From an uncultured Paludibaculum sp. (lineage in GTDB: Bacteria; Acidobacteriota; Terriglobia; Bryobacterales; Bryobacteraceae), in the NCBI RefSeq assembly GCF_963665245.1, contig NZ_OY762267.1:1612001-1676000 (forward strand): DNA of 64,000 nucleotides. The letters run 5' to 3'. This document shows, one piece after another, positions 53,286 to 62,914 of the stretch (position 1 is the stretch's first letter; each line of letters begins with the position of its first letter). The notes under the pieces are model-generated. The model had not been told where the DNA came from, did no database searches, and worked only from the letters and a program-made list of their open reading frames with translations. Both the position numbers and the translations under genes were made by a program.

Positions 53286-56200
53286 TCAGGAGAGCTGAGC
53301 AGGCTGTGTCAACACCTCACGAACGGCGCTGAGCAGAGCACTGGCGGTGAAGGGCTTAGGTAGGACGCGAACAGCGGCGTACTGCGACGACTCGGAGGCG
53401 TTGATGAAGCCGGAGTAGCCGGAGACGAGCAGGATTCTGAGTCGCGGCAGTAGCATCGACAATCGCTCGGCCAAAGCATAACCAGACATGCCTGGCATGA
53501 CGACGTCGGAGAGCAGCAGGTCGGGACGGCACCCTTCGCGGCTGGCCACGGCAATGGCCTCCTGGCCTCCACCAGCTTCCAACACTCGATATCCATTGGC
53601 ACTGAGAATCCCGGCGGTCACGCGGCGTACCGCGGGGTCATCCTCCACCAGCAGGATGGTTTCATGGCCGGTGACAGGCGGAAGCGGTTGTTCCGGACCC
53701 TCCGCTCGCACGGGTGCGACGTCCAGTGTTGGGAAATAGACTGTGAATTTCGAGCCACGGCCCACCTCGCTATTCACCTCGATCTTTCCACCGCACCGTT
53801 TCACTACTCCGTAGACGATGGCAAGGCCCATGCCCGTACCCTTTCCGACAGGCTTGGTGGTAAAGAACGGCTCGAAAGCATGACGGAGTGTCTCTCTGTC
53901 CATGCCCGTCCCACTGTCCTCAACGCTCAACGCGACATAGGCTCCGGGCTTCAAGTCCGGATTGGAGGCAAGATCGGAAGCAGACAACTGGGCCGCGGAT
54001 GTGCGGATGACAATCTTCCCGCCGTTTGGCATCGCGTCGCGAGCATTCACCACGAGATTCAGCAGCAGTTGCCCCAACTGAGAACTGTCCCCCTTGATGG
54101 TGCCGGGGTTCTCGTCCAGGTGGAGTTCCAGGTAGACGGTTTCGCCAACCATCCTTTGCAGTAGCGTGGCAGTGTCGCGAACAGCGGAGTTGACCTCCAT
54201 TGCGGCGAAGCTGACCGGCTGGCTGCGGCTGAACGAAAGCAGCTGCCGCGTCAGTTCAGCGGCGCGCTGGCCGGCACTGCGAATACTCTCCACATGACCA
54301 CGCATCGGGTTATTCGGAGGCAGCTCAAGCAGTAGGATTTCGGAGTAGCCGTTCACGATGGTGAGGAGATTGTTGAAGTCGTGCGCCACTCCGCCGGCCA
54401 AACGACCGATGCTCTCCATGCGAGTCGACTGCAGAAGCCGGGCTTCGGCTTCTGCCCGTTGCTTGTCCCTGGAGAGTTCGCGCATCTGATTGCGGGTGTA
54501 GCGGCGCGAGCCGTAGAAAGCAAGGCCGATGATGCCGCTCAGTGTCAGCAGCGCCAGGCCCGTGCGAAACCACGCAGTCTCCCACGGGTGCGCCTCCATG
54601 ACCAATGGAAGATCCAAGGTAGTGGCGTTCCAGAAGCCATCCGAACTCCTCACTCTGAGCGCCAGGCTGTAGTCCCCCGGAGCAAGTTGCGCGAAGGAAA
54701 TCTCCCGTTCGGAACGCTCGGCTTGGACAATCACCCGGCCTGCTTGATGAAGCGCGTACGCGAACACGACCTTGTTCTGATTGGACAGATCGAGAGCCGT
54801 GTAGGAGACGCGGATATCGAGGCTCCCTGGTGGGAAGTGCACAGTCTGGTTGTCGCTCACGGAGATGCGGTGCTGAGCGCCGTCCCCCGAGAGGTAGGAA
54901 ACTGCTTCCATACGGACCGGAACGGGCTCGGGGTGTAGGCCCAACCGGTTTGGGTCGACCAGGGCCGCGCCTTTCAATGTCGCGATCCAGATGCGGCCAT
55001 CCCGGTCGAACTGGATGATGGGCTGATGATCCAGTGAGCATTCCACACTCGGCAGGCCATCGTCACGGTCGAAGTGCTGCCACTCAACCTGACGGGACCA
55101 CTGCGGGGCGGCCTGCAGGAGGTCGGACTTGCGGAAGCGCCAAACGCCGCGATTCGTAGCCATCCAGGTGTTGCCGCGCTCTTCGACAATGCCGCCAACG
55201 ATCGCCGGCGGCGTCCGCGCGGAGTTGATCGGCAGCGCCCTGCCATTGCGCCACAGCAACAGACCGCCCGTGGCCGGAGCCAGCCAAAGGTCGCCTCGGT
55301 CCAGTGGAAAGATGGTGATGAGCGGCGGCAACCGATGGCCATCCACATCGTTGACGCGCCGGAACCCCTTGCCATCGAAGCGCAAGAGGCCAGCGTCGCC
55401 GGCAGCCCAGATCTGCCCTGTCTCTCGTGACTCAGCAAAACAACGAATCGGCACGCCTCCACCCTTATCGGGCGCGGCGTAGGTTTGCAGGGACGAGCCT
55501 TCAAAACGGGCGGTCCTGCCGGTGGTCTCCGAAAGCCATATGGCCCCTTTTGAGTCCTCAAAAAGAGTCTCGATGCTGGACCATCCATCTGATTCCTTCA
55601 GCGGGTGGAGAAAGGACTGACCCCGCAGTTGAAACAGTCCGGCGCCGAAGGTGCCGATCCACAAGAGGCCACTGTGGTCGATGAGAAGCGACTGCGGATA
55701 TAGGCCCCAGCGGTCGGGGATCGGGATGTTCGTGATGCGCCCACCCCTCAGCGAGAAGAGGCCCGCGCCGTAGGTCCCGATATAGACAGTCCCGTCGTGG
55801 GCCGGGGCCACGGCCTTCACCGGGAAACCGGGCAGCCCATTCTCGCTGCCGACAGTCTGAAAGCGCTTTTCCCGGATGCGCAGCAATCCGCCGCCGTCGG
55901 TCCCGATCCAGCGATTGCCCCGGTGGTCCGCATAAACGAATCGGACCCCATTGCTGGGCAGGTCGGTTGCGGTGGAGTAACGGTTCACTTCTCCAGTGGG
56001 CTGGATGCGGTACAGACCGAACCGGTAGGACGGGGCCCATAGCAAACCCGCGGCGTCCTCGGTCAGAGTCCATACGTTCGACGTCGACTGGGTCAGACGC
56101 ACGGTGGAGACAACCCGGTTGCGGTCCAGTTTGTAAAGTCTGCCGCCCCGCAGAGACCACAAGAGGCCATCCTTGGCGAGTCCCCAGGCCGGCAGGGGAT

Positions 56201-56942
56201 CCAGCCCGATCTCGGTTGGCAGCTTGAGGCTCTGCCAGCCGCTCGTGGTCCAGGTGCTGTAGTAGTCTCGATTGACCGCCACCACTCGGCCCTGGCGGTC
56301 CGGAAAGAGGAAGGTGGGATCCGCGCGGCCTGGCTGTGCTGGCAGTTCGACGAACTTGCCCGATGAAAAGCGAAAGATCCGGTGGTCAAACGTGGATAGG
56401 AAAAGTGAGCCGTCCGCGGCATCGGCGAAGTGCCGTACGTACTTTCCCGTCCAGCCATCCCCGGCTCCGACCGAAACCCAGCTATTCTCGTGGCCGTACA
56501 CAAGCCCGGCAAGTGTACTGATCCACATCTGGCCCGCTCGATCCTGGTGCACGCTGACGATGCCCGGGTCCGGCAGGACCGGGATCCGGCGCTGGTCGAA
56601 AACCGTGAACTTGTGGCCATCGAATCGGACGAGTCCACGAAACGTACCGAACCACAGGAACCCGTCCGGCGAGTGTACAACGGAGGTTGCGGAATTTTCC
56701 GGCAATCCCTGTTCGGTCTGCCAGTTGGTCACGACGTAGTCTCTGGAGAGCGGAACGTCCTGCGCGGCGCACAGGCTGGCAAGGTGGGCCGCCGTCAGGA
56801 TCAATGCCGGCGATCGACGTCCAACCGGCAAGAATGCCATCCGCACGCAGCGGCAAATCTGCGCCAGAAAACGGCCCAGCGGAACGCTGAACACTCCGAA
56901 GGGTTCCAGAATAGCCACCCTTACCTTCCTCGGAAGTTCCAT
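53286..56942 (-). CDS. Hybrid propeller-sensor histidine kinase
   Basis: Up to 1218 aa. A signal peptide is followed by two periplasmic propellers of Reg_prop blades (about 65-720, e.g. GTFRGLVRFDG, WIGTDGGGLLRI), a Y_Y_Y domain (about 740-820) and one membrane helix (825-845). Then come HisKA with H854 (GGVAHDFNNLLTIV), HATPase (NLVVNARDAM, DSGTGMD, GTGMGLAIVYG) and a C-terminal receiver with D1146 (LLLSDVVMPG). No DNA-binding domain is attached, so output goes through a separate regulator or phosphotransfer protein. An ATG 34 codons in (MAFLPVGRRS) would give a cleaner signal peptide and is the likely true start. Confidence 0.93.
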   Translation of the reverse strand: MELPRKVRVAILEPFGVFSVPLGRFLAQICRCVRMAFLPVGRRSPALILTAAHLASLCAAQDVPLSRDYVVTNWQTEQGLPENSATSVVHSPDGFLWFGTFRGLVRFDGHKFTVFDQRRIPVLPDPGIVSVHQDRAGQMWISTLAGLVYGHENSWVSVGAGDGWTGKYVRHFADAADGSLFLSTFDHRIFRFSSGKFVELPAQPGRADPTFLFPDRQGRVVAVNRDYYSTWTTSGWQSLKLPTEIGLDPLPAWGLAKDGLLWSLRGGRLYKLDRNRVVSTVRLTQSTSNVWTLTEDAAGLLWAPSYRFGLYRIQPTGEVNRYSTATDLPSNGVRFVYADHRGNRWIGTDGGGLLRIREKRFQTVGSENGLPGFPVKAVAPAHDGTVYIGTYGAGLFSLRGGRITNIPIPDRWGLYPQSLLIDHSGLLWIGTFGAGLFQLRGQSFLHPLKESDGWSSIETLFEDSKGAIWLSETTGRTARFEGSSLQTYAAPDKGGGVPIRCFAESRETGQIWAAGDAGLLRFDGKGFRRVNDVDGHRLPPLITIFPLDRGDLWLAPATGGLLLWRNGRALPINSARTPPAIVGGIVEERGNTWMATNRGVWRFRKSDLLQAAPQWSRQVEWQHFDRDDGLPSVECSLDHQPIIQFDRDGRIWIATLKGAALVDPNRLGLHPEPVPVRMEAVSYLSGDGAQHRISVSDNQTVHFPPGSLDIRVSYTALDLSNQNKVVFAYALHQAGRVIVQAERSEREISFAQLAPGDYSLALRVRSSDGFWNATTLDLPLVMEAHPWETAWFRTGLALLTLSGIIGLAFYGSRRYTRNQMRELSRDKQRAEAEARLLQSTRMESIGRLAGGVAHDFNNLLTIVNGYSEILLLELPPNNPMRGHVESIRSAGQRAAELTRQLLSFSRSQPVSFAAMEVNSAVRDTATLLQRMVGETVYLELHLDENPGTIKGDSSQLGQLLLNLVVNARDAMPNGGKIVIRTSAAQLSASDLASNPDLKPGAYVALSVEDSGTGMDRETLRHAFEPFFTTKPVGKGTGMGLAIVYGVVKRCGGKIEVNSEVGRGSKFTVYFPTLDVAPVRAEGPEQPLPPVTGHETILLVEDDPAVRRVTAGILSANGYRVLEAGGGQEAIAVASREGCRPDLLLSDVVMPGMSGYALAERLSMLLPRLRILLVSGYSGFINASESSQYAAVRVLPKPFTASALLSAVREVLTQPAQLS

Positions 56943-57054
56943 CGTGACCGGAGACAGCGACCTATCTCACCTCGGAAGTCTACTCCGCTTTGTGATGTCA
57001 GTCCAACGCCTTTTCAACTGGCCGCAACCAGGGGAGAAGGGGCGTCCAATAGCG

Positions 57055-57091
57055 AACGGGCGCCTCCACCAGGTGGCGGAAGGCGCCCGTT
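57055..57091 (-). terminator. Hairpin between hybrid kinase and Gfo/Idh gene
   Basis: AACGGGCGCCT and AGGCGCCCGTT make a perfect 11-bp stem, with a second small stem (CCACC/GGTGG) in the loop. It lies 44 nt after the stop of the Gfo/Idh gene. No T-run on either strand. Confidence 0.6.
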
Positions 57092-57134
57092 TGTCGATGA
57101 CTGGATTGTTGACAACGCCCAACCGGCGCTCTGG

Positions 57135-58535
57135 CTAGTACTCGCGGTCCTTCTTGATGCCTGGCTCGGGCACCGGGTACTTGCCGTCAGGGCCGAGGGT
57201 GAGCGGCGGTGGACCGTCCATTGTCAGCTTGTCCACATCAGGCGCGAACTCGTGGGGACAGTTCAGCATCTGGTCAAACGTGATGACCTGGCCGGTATGC
57301 GCCGCCATGCGTCCCATCGACGCAACAAGGCTGGCTTCGGCTCCGCGCTTCACTTCGTTGTAGGGCTTATTGTTCCGGATCGCGTCCGTCAGATCGTCCC
57401 ATTCCCATTGGTAGGGGCTCTTCTCCGGTTGTGGATAAGCCCATATCAGGTTGGAATCCTCGGGCAGAGGCAGATCCTTTCTGGATGTGACCGAAGGTAT
57501 CTTCTGCCCTTTGTAGATCCTGGTCATGCCGGGCGTATGCGACAACGTCGTGATGACCGCCGAGCCCTTGGAGCCGTGCGCGTAGCTGGCAAACTCGTCC
57601 CGAGCGCCCGCCATATTCCGGCCATCGAAAAACAGCCTGGTGCCATCGGGGAAGGTGTACTGAACGGAGTAGACGTCGAAGTTCTGATCGAGTGAATCGC
57701 CACGATAGTGGCGGCCACCGACGGCGACAGCCTCCACGGGCCACGCGCCTTTCATCCAGCTGCATTCGTCGATCTGGTGGATGTAGTAGTCGCTGAATAC
57801 TCCGCCGCTCGCCCACAGGAAGGCGTGGAAGCGGGAGATCTGGTAGGTGAGCTCGCTGATCCCTTCGGGCTTGGGCGGAGCCGTGCCGCCACCTTGCCCC
57901 ATACGGTAGCCGCGCATGGCGACGATCTCGCCGATCTGGCCCGCGCGGATGCGGTCCAGCAATTCGTACCGCGCCCGGCAGTGGCGGACCATCAGGCCCA
58001 CGCCCACCTTGAGGTTCTTCTCCGTGGCGAGTTCGGCCAACTTCAGCATGCGGCGCGTGGTGGGGCCGTCCACGGTGACTGGCTTCTCCATGAAGGTGTT
58101 CAGTCCGCGATTGATAGCGTGCGTGAACTGGACCCAGCGAAAAGCGGGCGGCGTACCAAGGATCACGACGTCTCCGGGCTTCATCGCATCCATGGCCTGT
58201 TTATAGGCGTCAAATCCGAGGAAGCGGCGCTCCGGCGGTACATCCACCTGGCCCGCGAACTGGGTCTTCAGCTTGTCGTAGCTGTCGCTCATCTTCTTGG
58301 GCACGACATCGGCCATGGCCACAAGTTTGGTGGGGCCATTGGTGACCGAGAGCGCGTTGACCGCCGCGCCGGTGCCTCTGCCTCCGCAGCCGACCAGGGC
58401 GATCTGGATCGTATTATTTTCCGCCGCATGAACGTGCGGCAGGGCGATGCCGGCCAGGGCGGAAACGCCGGCCGTACGACCGGTGTTGCTCAGGAACTGA
58501 CGGCGTGAGGGGGTGGGTGTGGGTTGTTCACTCAT
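57135..58535 (-). CDS. Tat-exported Gfo/Idh/MocA family oxidoreductase
   Basis: 466 aa. Twin-arginine signal SRRQFLSNTGRTAGVSALAG (about residues 9-28), then an NAD(P)-binding Rossmann domain starting at about 40 with IQIALVGCGGRGTGAAVNAL, the EKPVT motif (FMEKPVTVDG) that carries the catalytic Lys, and a long C-terminal domain. Exported members of this family act on sugars or sugar acids in the periplasm with a tightly bound cofactor. GAGGAA precedes the chosen ATG. Substrate unknown. Confidence 0.93.
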   Translation of the reverse strand: MSEQPTPTPSRRQFLSNTGRTAGVSALAGIALPHVHAAENNTIQIALVGCGGRGTGAAVNALSVTNGPTKLVAMADVVPKKMSDSYDKLKTQFAGQVDVPPERRFLGFDAYKQAMDAMKPGDVVILGTPPAFRWVQFTHAINRGLNTFMEKPVTVDGPTTRRMLKLAELATEKNLKVGVGLMVRHCRARYELLDRIRAGQIGEIVAMRGYRMGQGGGTAPPKPEGISELTYQISRFHAFLWASGGVFSDYYIHQIDECSWMKGAWPVEAVAVGGRHYRGDSLDQNFDVYSVQYTFPDGTRLFFDGRNMAGARDEFASYAHGSKGSAVITTLSHTPGMTRIYKGQKIPSVTSRKDLPLPEDSNLIWAYPQPEKSPYQWEWDDLTDAIRNNKPYNEVKRGAEASLVASMGRMAAHTGQVITFDQMLNCPHEFAPDVDKLTMDGPPPLTLGPDGKYPVPEPGIKKDREY

Positions 58536-58675
58536 GGCGATTCCTCGCTTCTTGCCCCGTAAGCTTATCTCAAGTCGAGGGTGGACGGGAGAACAGGATA
58601 TCCGACAAACAAGATCTCCGGCCGCAGGCAGCAGCAAGTATCCCGAAGAGCCCCCCGGAGACGCAACTGCGCGCG

Positions 58676-61135
58676 CTATTCGCAGCGCAGGGCGCGAGCG
58701 GGATCCACCGAGGTCGCACGGCGCGCTGGCAGGTAGCAGGCCAGCAGCGCAGCAACGGCCAGTCCGGCGGACACAACCGCGTACGTTCCAGCATCCATTG
58801 GCTTCACGCCGAACAGCAACGTCGACAACGTGCGTGTGACGGCGGCCGAAACCGCCAACCCTAGGACGAGGCCAATGGCGATCAGCACGGCTCCATCGCG
58901 GACAAACAAGCCCTGCACTTGGCCCTGCTGTGCTCCGAGAGCGATCCGGATGCCGATCTCACGGGTCCGCCTGGACACCGCATAGGAGATCACCCCGTAG
59001 ATGCCCACGACGCCGAGAATCAACGCCACCCCGCCCGCCAGAGCAAGCATCAACAGCGTGAACGTGGTGCGCACCATCGACCGGTCATAGATAGACTGCA
59101 GCGTCCGCACATTCGCCGTCGGGAGGGCCGGGTTCACCGCCCACACAGCGGCCTGGACTTCCTTCAGGAACGCCGTCGAGCCGACACGCGGGCTGCGGAC
59201 GATGAAAGTCATCGAGCGCCGCACGTTCATCTTTTCGCCCCAGAAGCGCGGGATCAGACTGGGCCAGTACACGATCTTCGGCGCTTCTTTGTGAACACCG
59301 TTGTCGTATTCGGTTCCCACCACTCCGATGATCTCGCGCCAGTCGGACGTGGGCGTTTCGCGGATCCGCCGGCCAAGGGCCTTCGCGGGATCCTTCCAGT
59401 ACTCGCGCGCCAGGTTCTCGCTGATCAGCACCACGGGCGCCATCCGGTACATGTCGCTCCAGGTGAGATCCCGGCCGGCTATGAGTGGGTTGCCCATCGT
59501 TTTGAAGGCGTCCGGCGCGATGTGCTTGAACCGCCGGATTGGGGGCAGTTTCCCTTCGGCCGACGGGAAGTCTTCCACGAAGATCGGATCGTTGCTGTTG
59601 CTTCCGTCCATGGTGACGCTGTTCGACATGCTGGCCGACACGACGCCCGGCACGCCATGGATCCTCTGAATCAGGCGCTGTTGCAGTTGCAGCACCTGGA
59701 CGGAATCCTTCACCTGCGCTTCAGGGATGGTAATCCGCATTGTCAGCACCTGCACGGGGTTCTGGAAGCCCGGCTGCACGTCTCGCATACTCTGGAACGT
59801 CCGGATCATCAGGCCGGAACTGATTAGCAGCACCAGTGCCAGCGCGACCTGGGAAACGACCAGGATCTTGCGCGTCCGATGATGCTCACGGCCCTCGCTG
59901 GAGCCTCGTCCACCATCGCGAAGAGTGAGCGAAAGGTGCGGTGTGGCGTACTTGAAGACGGGAATCAAACCGAACAGCAGCCCTGACAACAGCGCGACAC
60001 CCAGCGTATAGAGCAGCACGAACCCATCAACAGAAATCTGGTCGAGCCGCGGTAGGTTTGCCGGACCTTTGCTTATCAGAAGCTTCACGCCACCCCAAGC
60101 GACCGCCAGTCCCAGCACTCCGCCGATAATGCCGAGCGTCATGCTCTCTACCAGCAGTTTTCTGGCAATCTGGGCCCAATGGGCACCCAGTGCGGTACGC
60201 AAAGCGAGTTCCTGCTGGCGTCCTTCGGCGCGCACAAGAAGCAGATTGGCAACATTGGCGCAGGCAATCGCCAGGACCACGCCGGCCACGCCCATCAGCA
60301 CCCACAGTACATTGCCGGCGTCGCCCACGACGTCCTCTTTGAGAGGCCGGACCTTCGGCCCGAACTTCGCGTCGACGAACATCTGCTTGGAGATGCCCGG
60401 AGCCATGGGAAACTTCTCCATCATCAGGGGCAGCATGCGCGCCACGTCGGCGTTCGCCTGCTCGATCGTCACCCCCGGCTTCAGCCGCGCCAGTGACTCG
60501 TAACTGAAATTGCCCACGAAGACCGACTCCCGCTTGAACTGCAGCGGAGTGAACAGGTCGGCCCGTTCGTCCAGGAAGCGGAAGTTCTGTGGCAGAATCC
60601 CGATGATCTCGAACGGTCGCCCGTTGACGGTTAACGTCCGGCCCACCGTGTCCGGTGCTCCACCGAAGCGGCGCTGCCAGTAAGAGTAGGACATCATCAC
60701 GGTATCCGGGCTGCCCACCTGCATATCCTTCGCGGTGAAGGCGCGCCCCAGCGCGGGCGCCACTCGCAGAACCTGCAGCACGCCCTCGGTCCACTCCATG
60801 GCGTCCACCTGCTCGGGTTCGCCCCGACCTGTCACGGTCAACGAGTCGTTGTCATAGAGCCCGATCTGTTCAAAAACCCGGCCTTCCTCGCGGTAGGTGA
60901 AATAGGTGGAAGGCGATGCATTCAGCAGGGGGAAGTTCAAACCCGGCGCGGTGTGCCACACGCCGACCAGTCGCTCGGTTTCGCTGTAAGGCAGAGGCTT
61001 CAGCAGGACTCCATTCACGACACTGAAGATCGCACTGTTGGCGCCGATAGCCAAGGCAAGGGTAAAGATCGCGATGGCTGCAAATCCGGGTGACTTCCGC
61101 AACATCCTCAGCGCGAACCGAAGGTCTTCAAGCAT
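58676..61135 (-). CDS. ADOP-type ABC transporter permease (duplicated FtsX/MacB)
   Basis: 819 aa with eight expected membrane helices in two FtsX/MacB units: helix 1 near 20-40, a large periplasmic MacB_PCD-like domain (about 45-250), three helices to 400, then a second copy with its own periplasmic domain and helices from about 690. The [26 protein letters not shown] start and [19 protein letters not shown] near the C-terminus are typical of acidobacterial duplicated orphan permeases. No ATPase is encoded nearby, as usual for this family. GAGGAGAG precedes the ATG. Confidence 0.92.
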   Translation of the reverse strand: MLEDLRFALRMLRKSPGFAAIAIFTLALAIGANSAIFSVVNGVLLKPLPYSETERLVGVWHTAPGLNFPLLNASPSTYFTYREEGRVFEQIGLYDNDSLTVTGRGEPEQVDAMEWTEGVLQVLRVAPALGRAFTAKDMQVGSPDTVMMSYSYWQRRFGGAPDTVGRTLTVNGRPFEIIGILPQNFRFLDERADLFTPLQFKRESVFVGNFSYESLARLKPGVTIEQANADVARMLPLMMEKFPMAPGISKQMFVDAKFGPKVRPLKEDVVGDAGNVLWVLMGVAGVVLAIACANVANLLLVRAEGRQQELALRTALGAHWAQIARKLLVESMTLGIIGGVLGLAVAWGGVKLLISKGPANLPRLDQISVDGFVLLYTLGVALLSGLLFGLIPVFKYATPHLSLTLRDGGRGSSEGREHHRTRKILVVSQVALALVLLISSGLMIRTFQSMRDVQPGFQNPVQVLTMRITIPEAQVKDSVQVLQLQQRLIQRIHGVPGVVSASMSNSVTMDGSNSNDPIFVEDFPSAEGKLPPIRRFKHIAPDAFKTMGNPLIAGRDLTWSDMYRMAPVVLISENLAREYWKDPAKALGRRIRETPTSDWREIIGVVGTEYDNGVHKEAPKIVYWPSLIPRFWGEKMNVRRSMTFIVRSPRVGSTAFLKEVQAAVWAVNPALPTANVRTLQSIYDRSMVRTTFTLLMLALAGGVALILGVVGIYGVISYAVSRRTREIGIRIALGAQQGQVQGLFVRDGAVLIAIGLVLGLAVSAAVTRTLSTLLFGVKPMDAGTYAVVSAGLAVAALLACYLPARRATSVDPARALRCE

Positions 61136-61302
61136 GGCTACTCTCCTCGGTGAATGGCGCCTGGTCGGCGCATGCACCTAATAACGAACAGCCCAGGCAA
61201 TTGTTCTGCAAAATTTCCACGAAGATGGCTATGCTCTTCTTCGCCGTTCGTTCGGTACAGCAAAACCACGACGGAAAAAAGTACCAGCGCAACGGCTCCA
61301 CG

Positions 61303-61334
61303 GGTAGATGCTACCGGTTACATGAGGGTGTAAC
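61303..61334. promoter_or_regulatory. Two adjacent dyads in a divergent promoter region
   Basis: GGTAG-ATG-CTACC (61303-61315) is followed at once by GTTACA-TGAGGG-TGTAAC (61317-61334). They lie 78 bp upstream of the small secreted protein gene and about 170 bp upstream of the ADOP permease gene. Candidate operator for either; no regulator gene is adjacent. Confidence 0.4.
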
Positions 61335-61412
61335 ATCGGCGAAACCGATTTGTTTTCTGCAATCTGCGGGTTTGGATGCCTTCCTGCATTCACATTGAGC
61401 AGGAGCAGACCG

Positions 61413-61769
61413 ATGAAACAAAAACTGACATTGGTATTCGCATCCTCGTTGCTGATCCTAATGGCCATGATAGGCGGCAGTGCCTCCGCGAGCGTCTTTG
61501 ACCCTCAGTCGGAGCCAGGTGCCAAGCCTTCCGACCAGCAATCTCCCGCTACCGAAAAGCAGGAGGTGGCTGGAAAGATCGAGGCCGTGGACGCGGACAG
61601 GAACGTTGTCCAAGTCGAAGGAACCAGCGTGCCGATCGTTGCAACGAACTCCACCCGCTATTCGCGGGGTCTGAGCTTCAGCAGTCTGAAGCCGGGCATG
61701 CAGGTGAGAATCGTCGCGGTGCTCCGCAGCGATGGAAGACTTGAGGCACTGGAGGTGCGTAGCGCATAA
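61413..61769 (+). CDS. Small secreted protein (DUF5666-like)
   Basis: 118 aa. A signal peptide (about 1-27, LLILMAMIGGSASAS) is followed by a Ser/Pro-rich linker and a small beta-barrel (about 50-118): VAGKIEAVDADRNVVQVEGT, VPIVATNSTRYSRG, KPGMQVRIVAVLRSDGRLEA. The OB-like pattern resembles DUF5666 proteins, whose role is unknown. AGGAG precedes the ATG. It is monocistronic with a terminator behind it. Confidence 0.75.
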   Translation: MKQKLTLVFASSLLILMAMIGGSASASVFDPQSEPGAKPSDQQSPATEKQEVAGKIEAVDADRNVVQVEGTSVPIVATNSTRYSRGLSFSSLKPGMQVRIVAVLRSDGRLEALEVRSA

Positions 61770-61800
61770 CCTGACAGACCGATCACCTCAGTAGAAGGGG

Positions 61801-61843
61801 GCGCGCGGGTTTCCTCGGGGGGACCCGCGTGCTTTGTTGTTTC
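61801..61843 (+). terminator. Terminator after the DUF5666-like gene
   Basis: GCGCGCGGGT pairs with ACCCGCGTGC over 10 bp (one G-T) around a 12-nt loop, then TTTGTTGTTT. It starts 31 nt after the stop. Confidence 0.85.
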
Positions 61844-61902
61844 ATCCCACCGGCGGCTCGCCGCCGGATCTGACATTCTTCATACCCATATAGGAGTTGC
61901 CG

Positions 61903-62472
61903 TTGCAGTTGACTACCGAGGCCGGCCCCATGGCCTTTTTCCACAGCGTAAAATCCATCGCCGCAAGTGTGTCCGCCAAAGTGATTGTCGAGTTTCCGGG
62001 ACTCAAGGACTCGCTCGGGCAAAACCGCAAGGAGCGGGAATCCCCGAGCATCCACATCAACAGCATGGCCACCGACCACACAGCGCCCGCCCTGCCCGTC
62101 GAGTGGAATGGACGCACGTTCACCGTCAGCGGAAGGATCCGTGGGAATGGAGGGCGCAGTCGCTCCATTTTCATGTCCGGCACTCTCTCCGAGGACTTCA
62201 CCACTCTCGATCAGATTCGCGTGCAGGAGGTATTGGAGAACGGCAAGCAAACCACGATTTCGGAATTCGAGGTTTCTTCGCTGGAGATTCACGATCAATC
62301 TGTGCTCGACCGGTTGCCCCAGGCGATTCCCAACTCCTATTGCCGTTATCAGGATCGGGTCGGCCAGGCAGTGATCTCGATTCGTCGCACCGTCGTCATC
62401 AACGGACAGACCTTCAGCCAGGTGGCAAGCATCGCCGGTAGGGCAATCACCGACCTGTCGTTCTATAACTAA
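61903..62472 (+). CDS. Hypothetical protein
   Basis: About 189 aa, unrecognised. The chain looks like a mixed alpha/beta soluble protein with no signal peptide or membrane segment; recognisable phrases are FPGLKDSLGQNRKERESPS, TFTVSGRIRGNGGRSR and IRRTVVINGQTFSQVASIAG. TAGGAG ends 6 nt before a TTG taken as start; an ATG at 61930 is the alternative. It lies after a terminator and is convergent with the thioesterase gene. Confidence 0.55.
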   Translation: MQLTTEAGPMAFFHSVKSIAASVSAKVIVEFPGLKDSLGQNRKERESPSIHINSMATDHTAPALPVEWNGRTFTVSGRIRGNGGRSRSIFMSGTLSEDFTTLDQIRVQEVLENGKQTTISEFEVSSLEIHDQSVLDRLPQAIPNSYCRYQDRVGQAVISIRRTVVINGQTFSQVASIAGRAITDLSFYN

Positions 62473-62484
62473 GGGTCTGGAACA

Positions 62485-62892
62485 TCAAAGCAGCATGTAG
62501 GTCACCAGCGCGGTAGCGATGGCGTGGCCGTGTGAGTCGTGTACGTCGACGCTGCCCACGGCCAGAGTACGTCCCACCTTCAGCAGTCGAGCCCTCGCGC
62601 GCACTTTGCCGAATTTCGCCGGGCGCAGGTAGTTCACCTTCATCTCCACCGTAGTCGCCGGCGCTCCTCCGCGTGCCCCAAAGACAGCAATGCCCACGGC
62701 CGCATCGATCAATGTGGCCGTGACACCCCCGTGCAAGGTGCCCAGCAGGTTCGCCAACTCCGGGCGGGCTTCACACTCCAGCGTTAGCCCGTCCTTGTAG
62801 ACACGCGTCACACGGAAGCCCAAATGGTGGTTGAATGGCATCTTGAGGATGAGCTCGTTGAGCTCTTTGAGGTTCAGCGGCTGCGGTTTCAA
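62485..62892 (-). CDS. PaaI-type hotdog-fold thioesterase
   Basis: 135-aa cytoplasmic acyl-CoA thioesterase. The hotdog signature LLGTLHGGVTATLIDAAVGIAVF is split by the catalytic loop HGG, with TTVEMKVNYLRPA following. Likely hydrolyses phenylacetyl- or medium-chain acyl-CoA. It is divergent from the beta-oxidation gene with 22 bp between, which fits a shared role in acyl-CoA turnover. Confidence 0.9.
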   Translation of the reverse strand: MKPQPLNLKELNELILKMPFNHHLGFRVTRVYKDGLTLECEARPELANLLGTLHGGVTATLIDAAVGIAVFGARGGAPATTVEMKVNYLRPAKFGKVRARARLLKVGRTLAVGSVDVHDSHGHAIATALVTYMLL

Positions 62893-62914
62893 ACTCTTAG
62901 TTTAGGACACCCGA

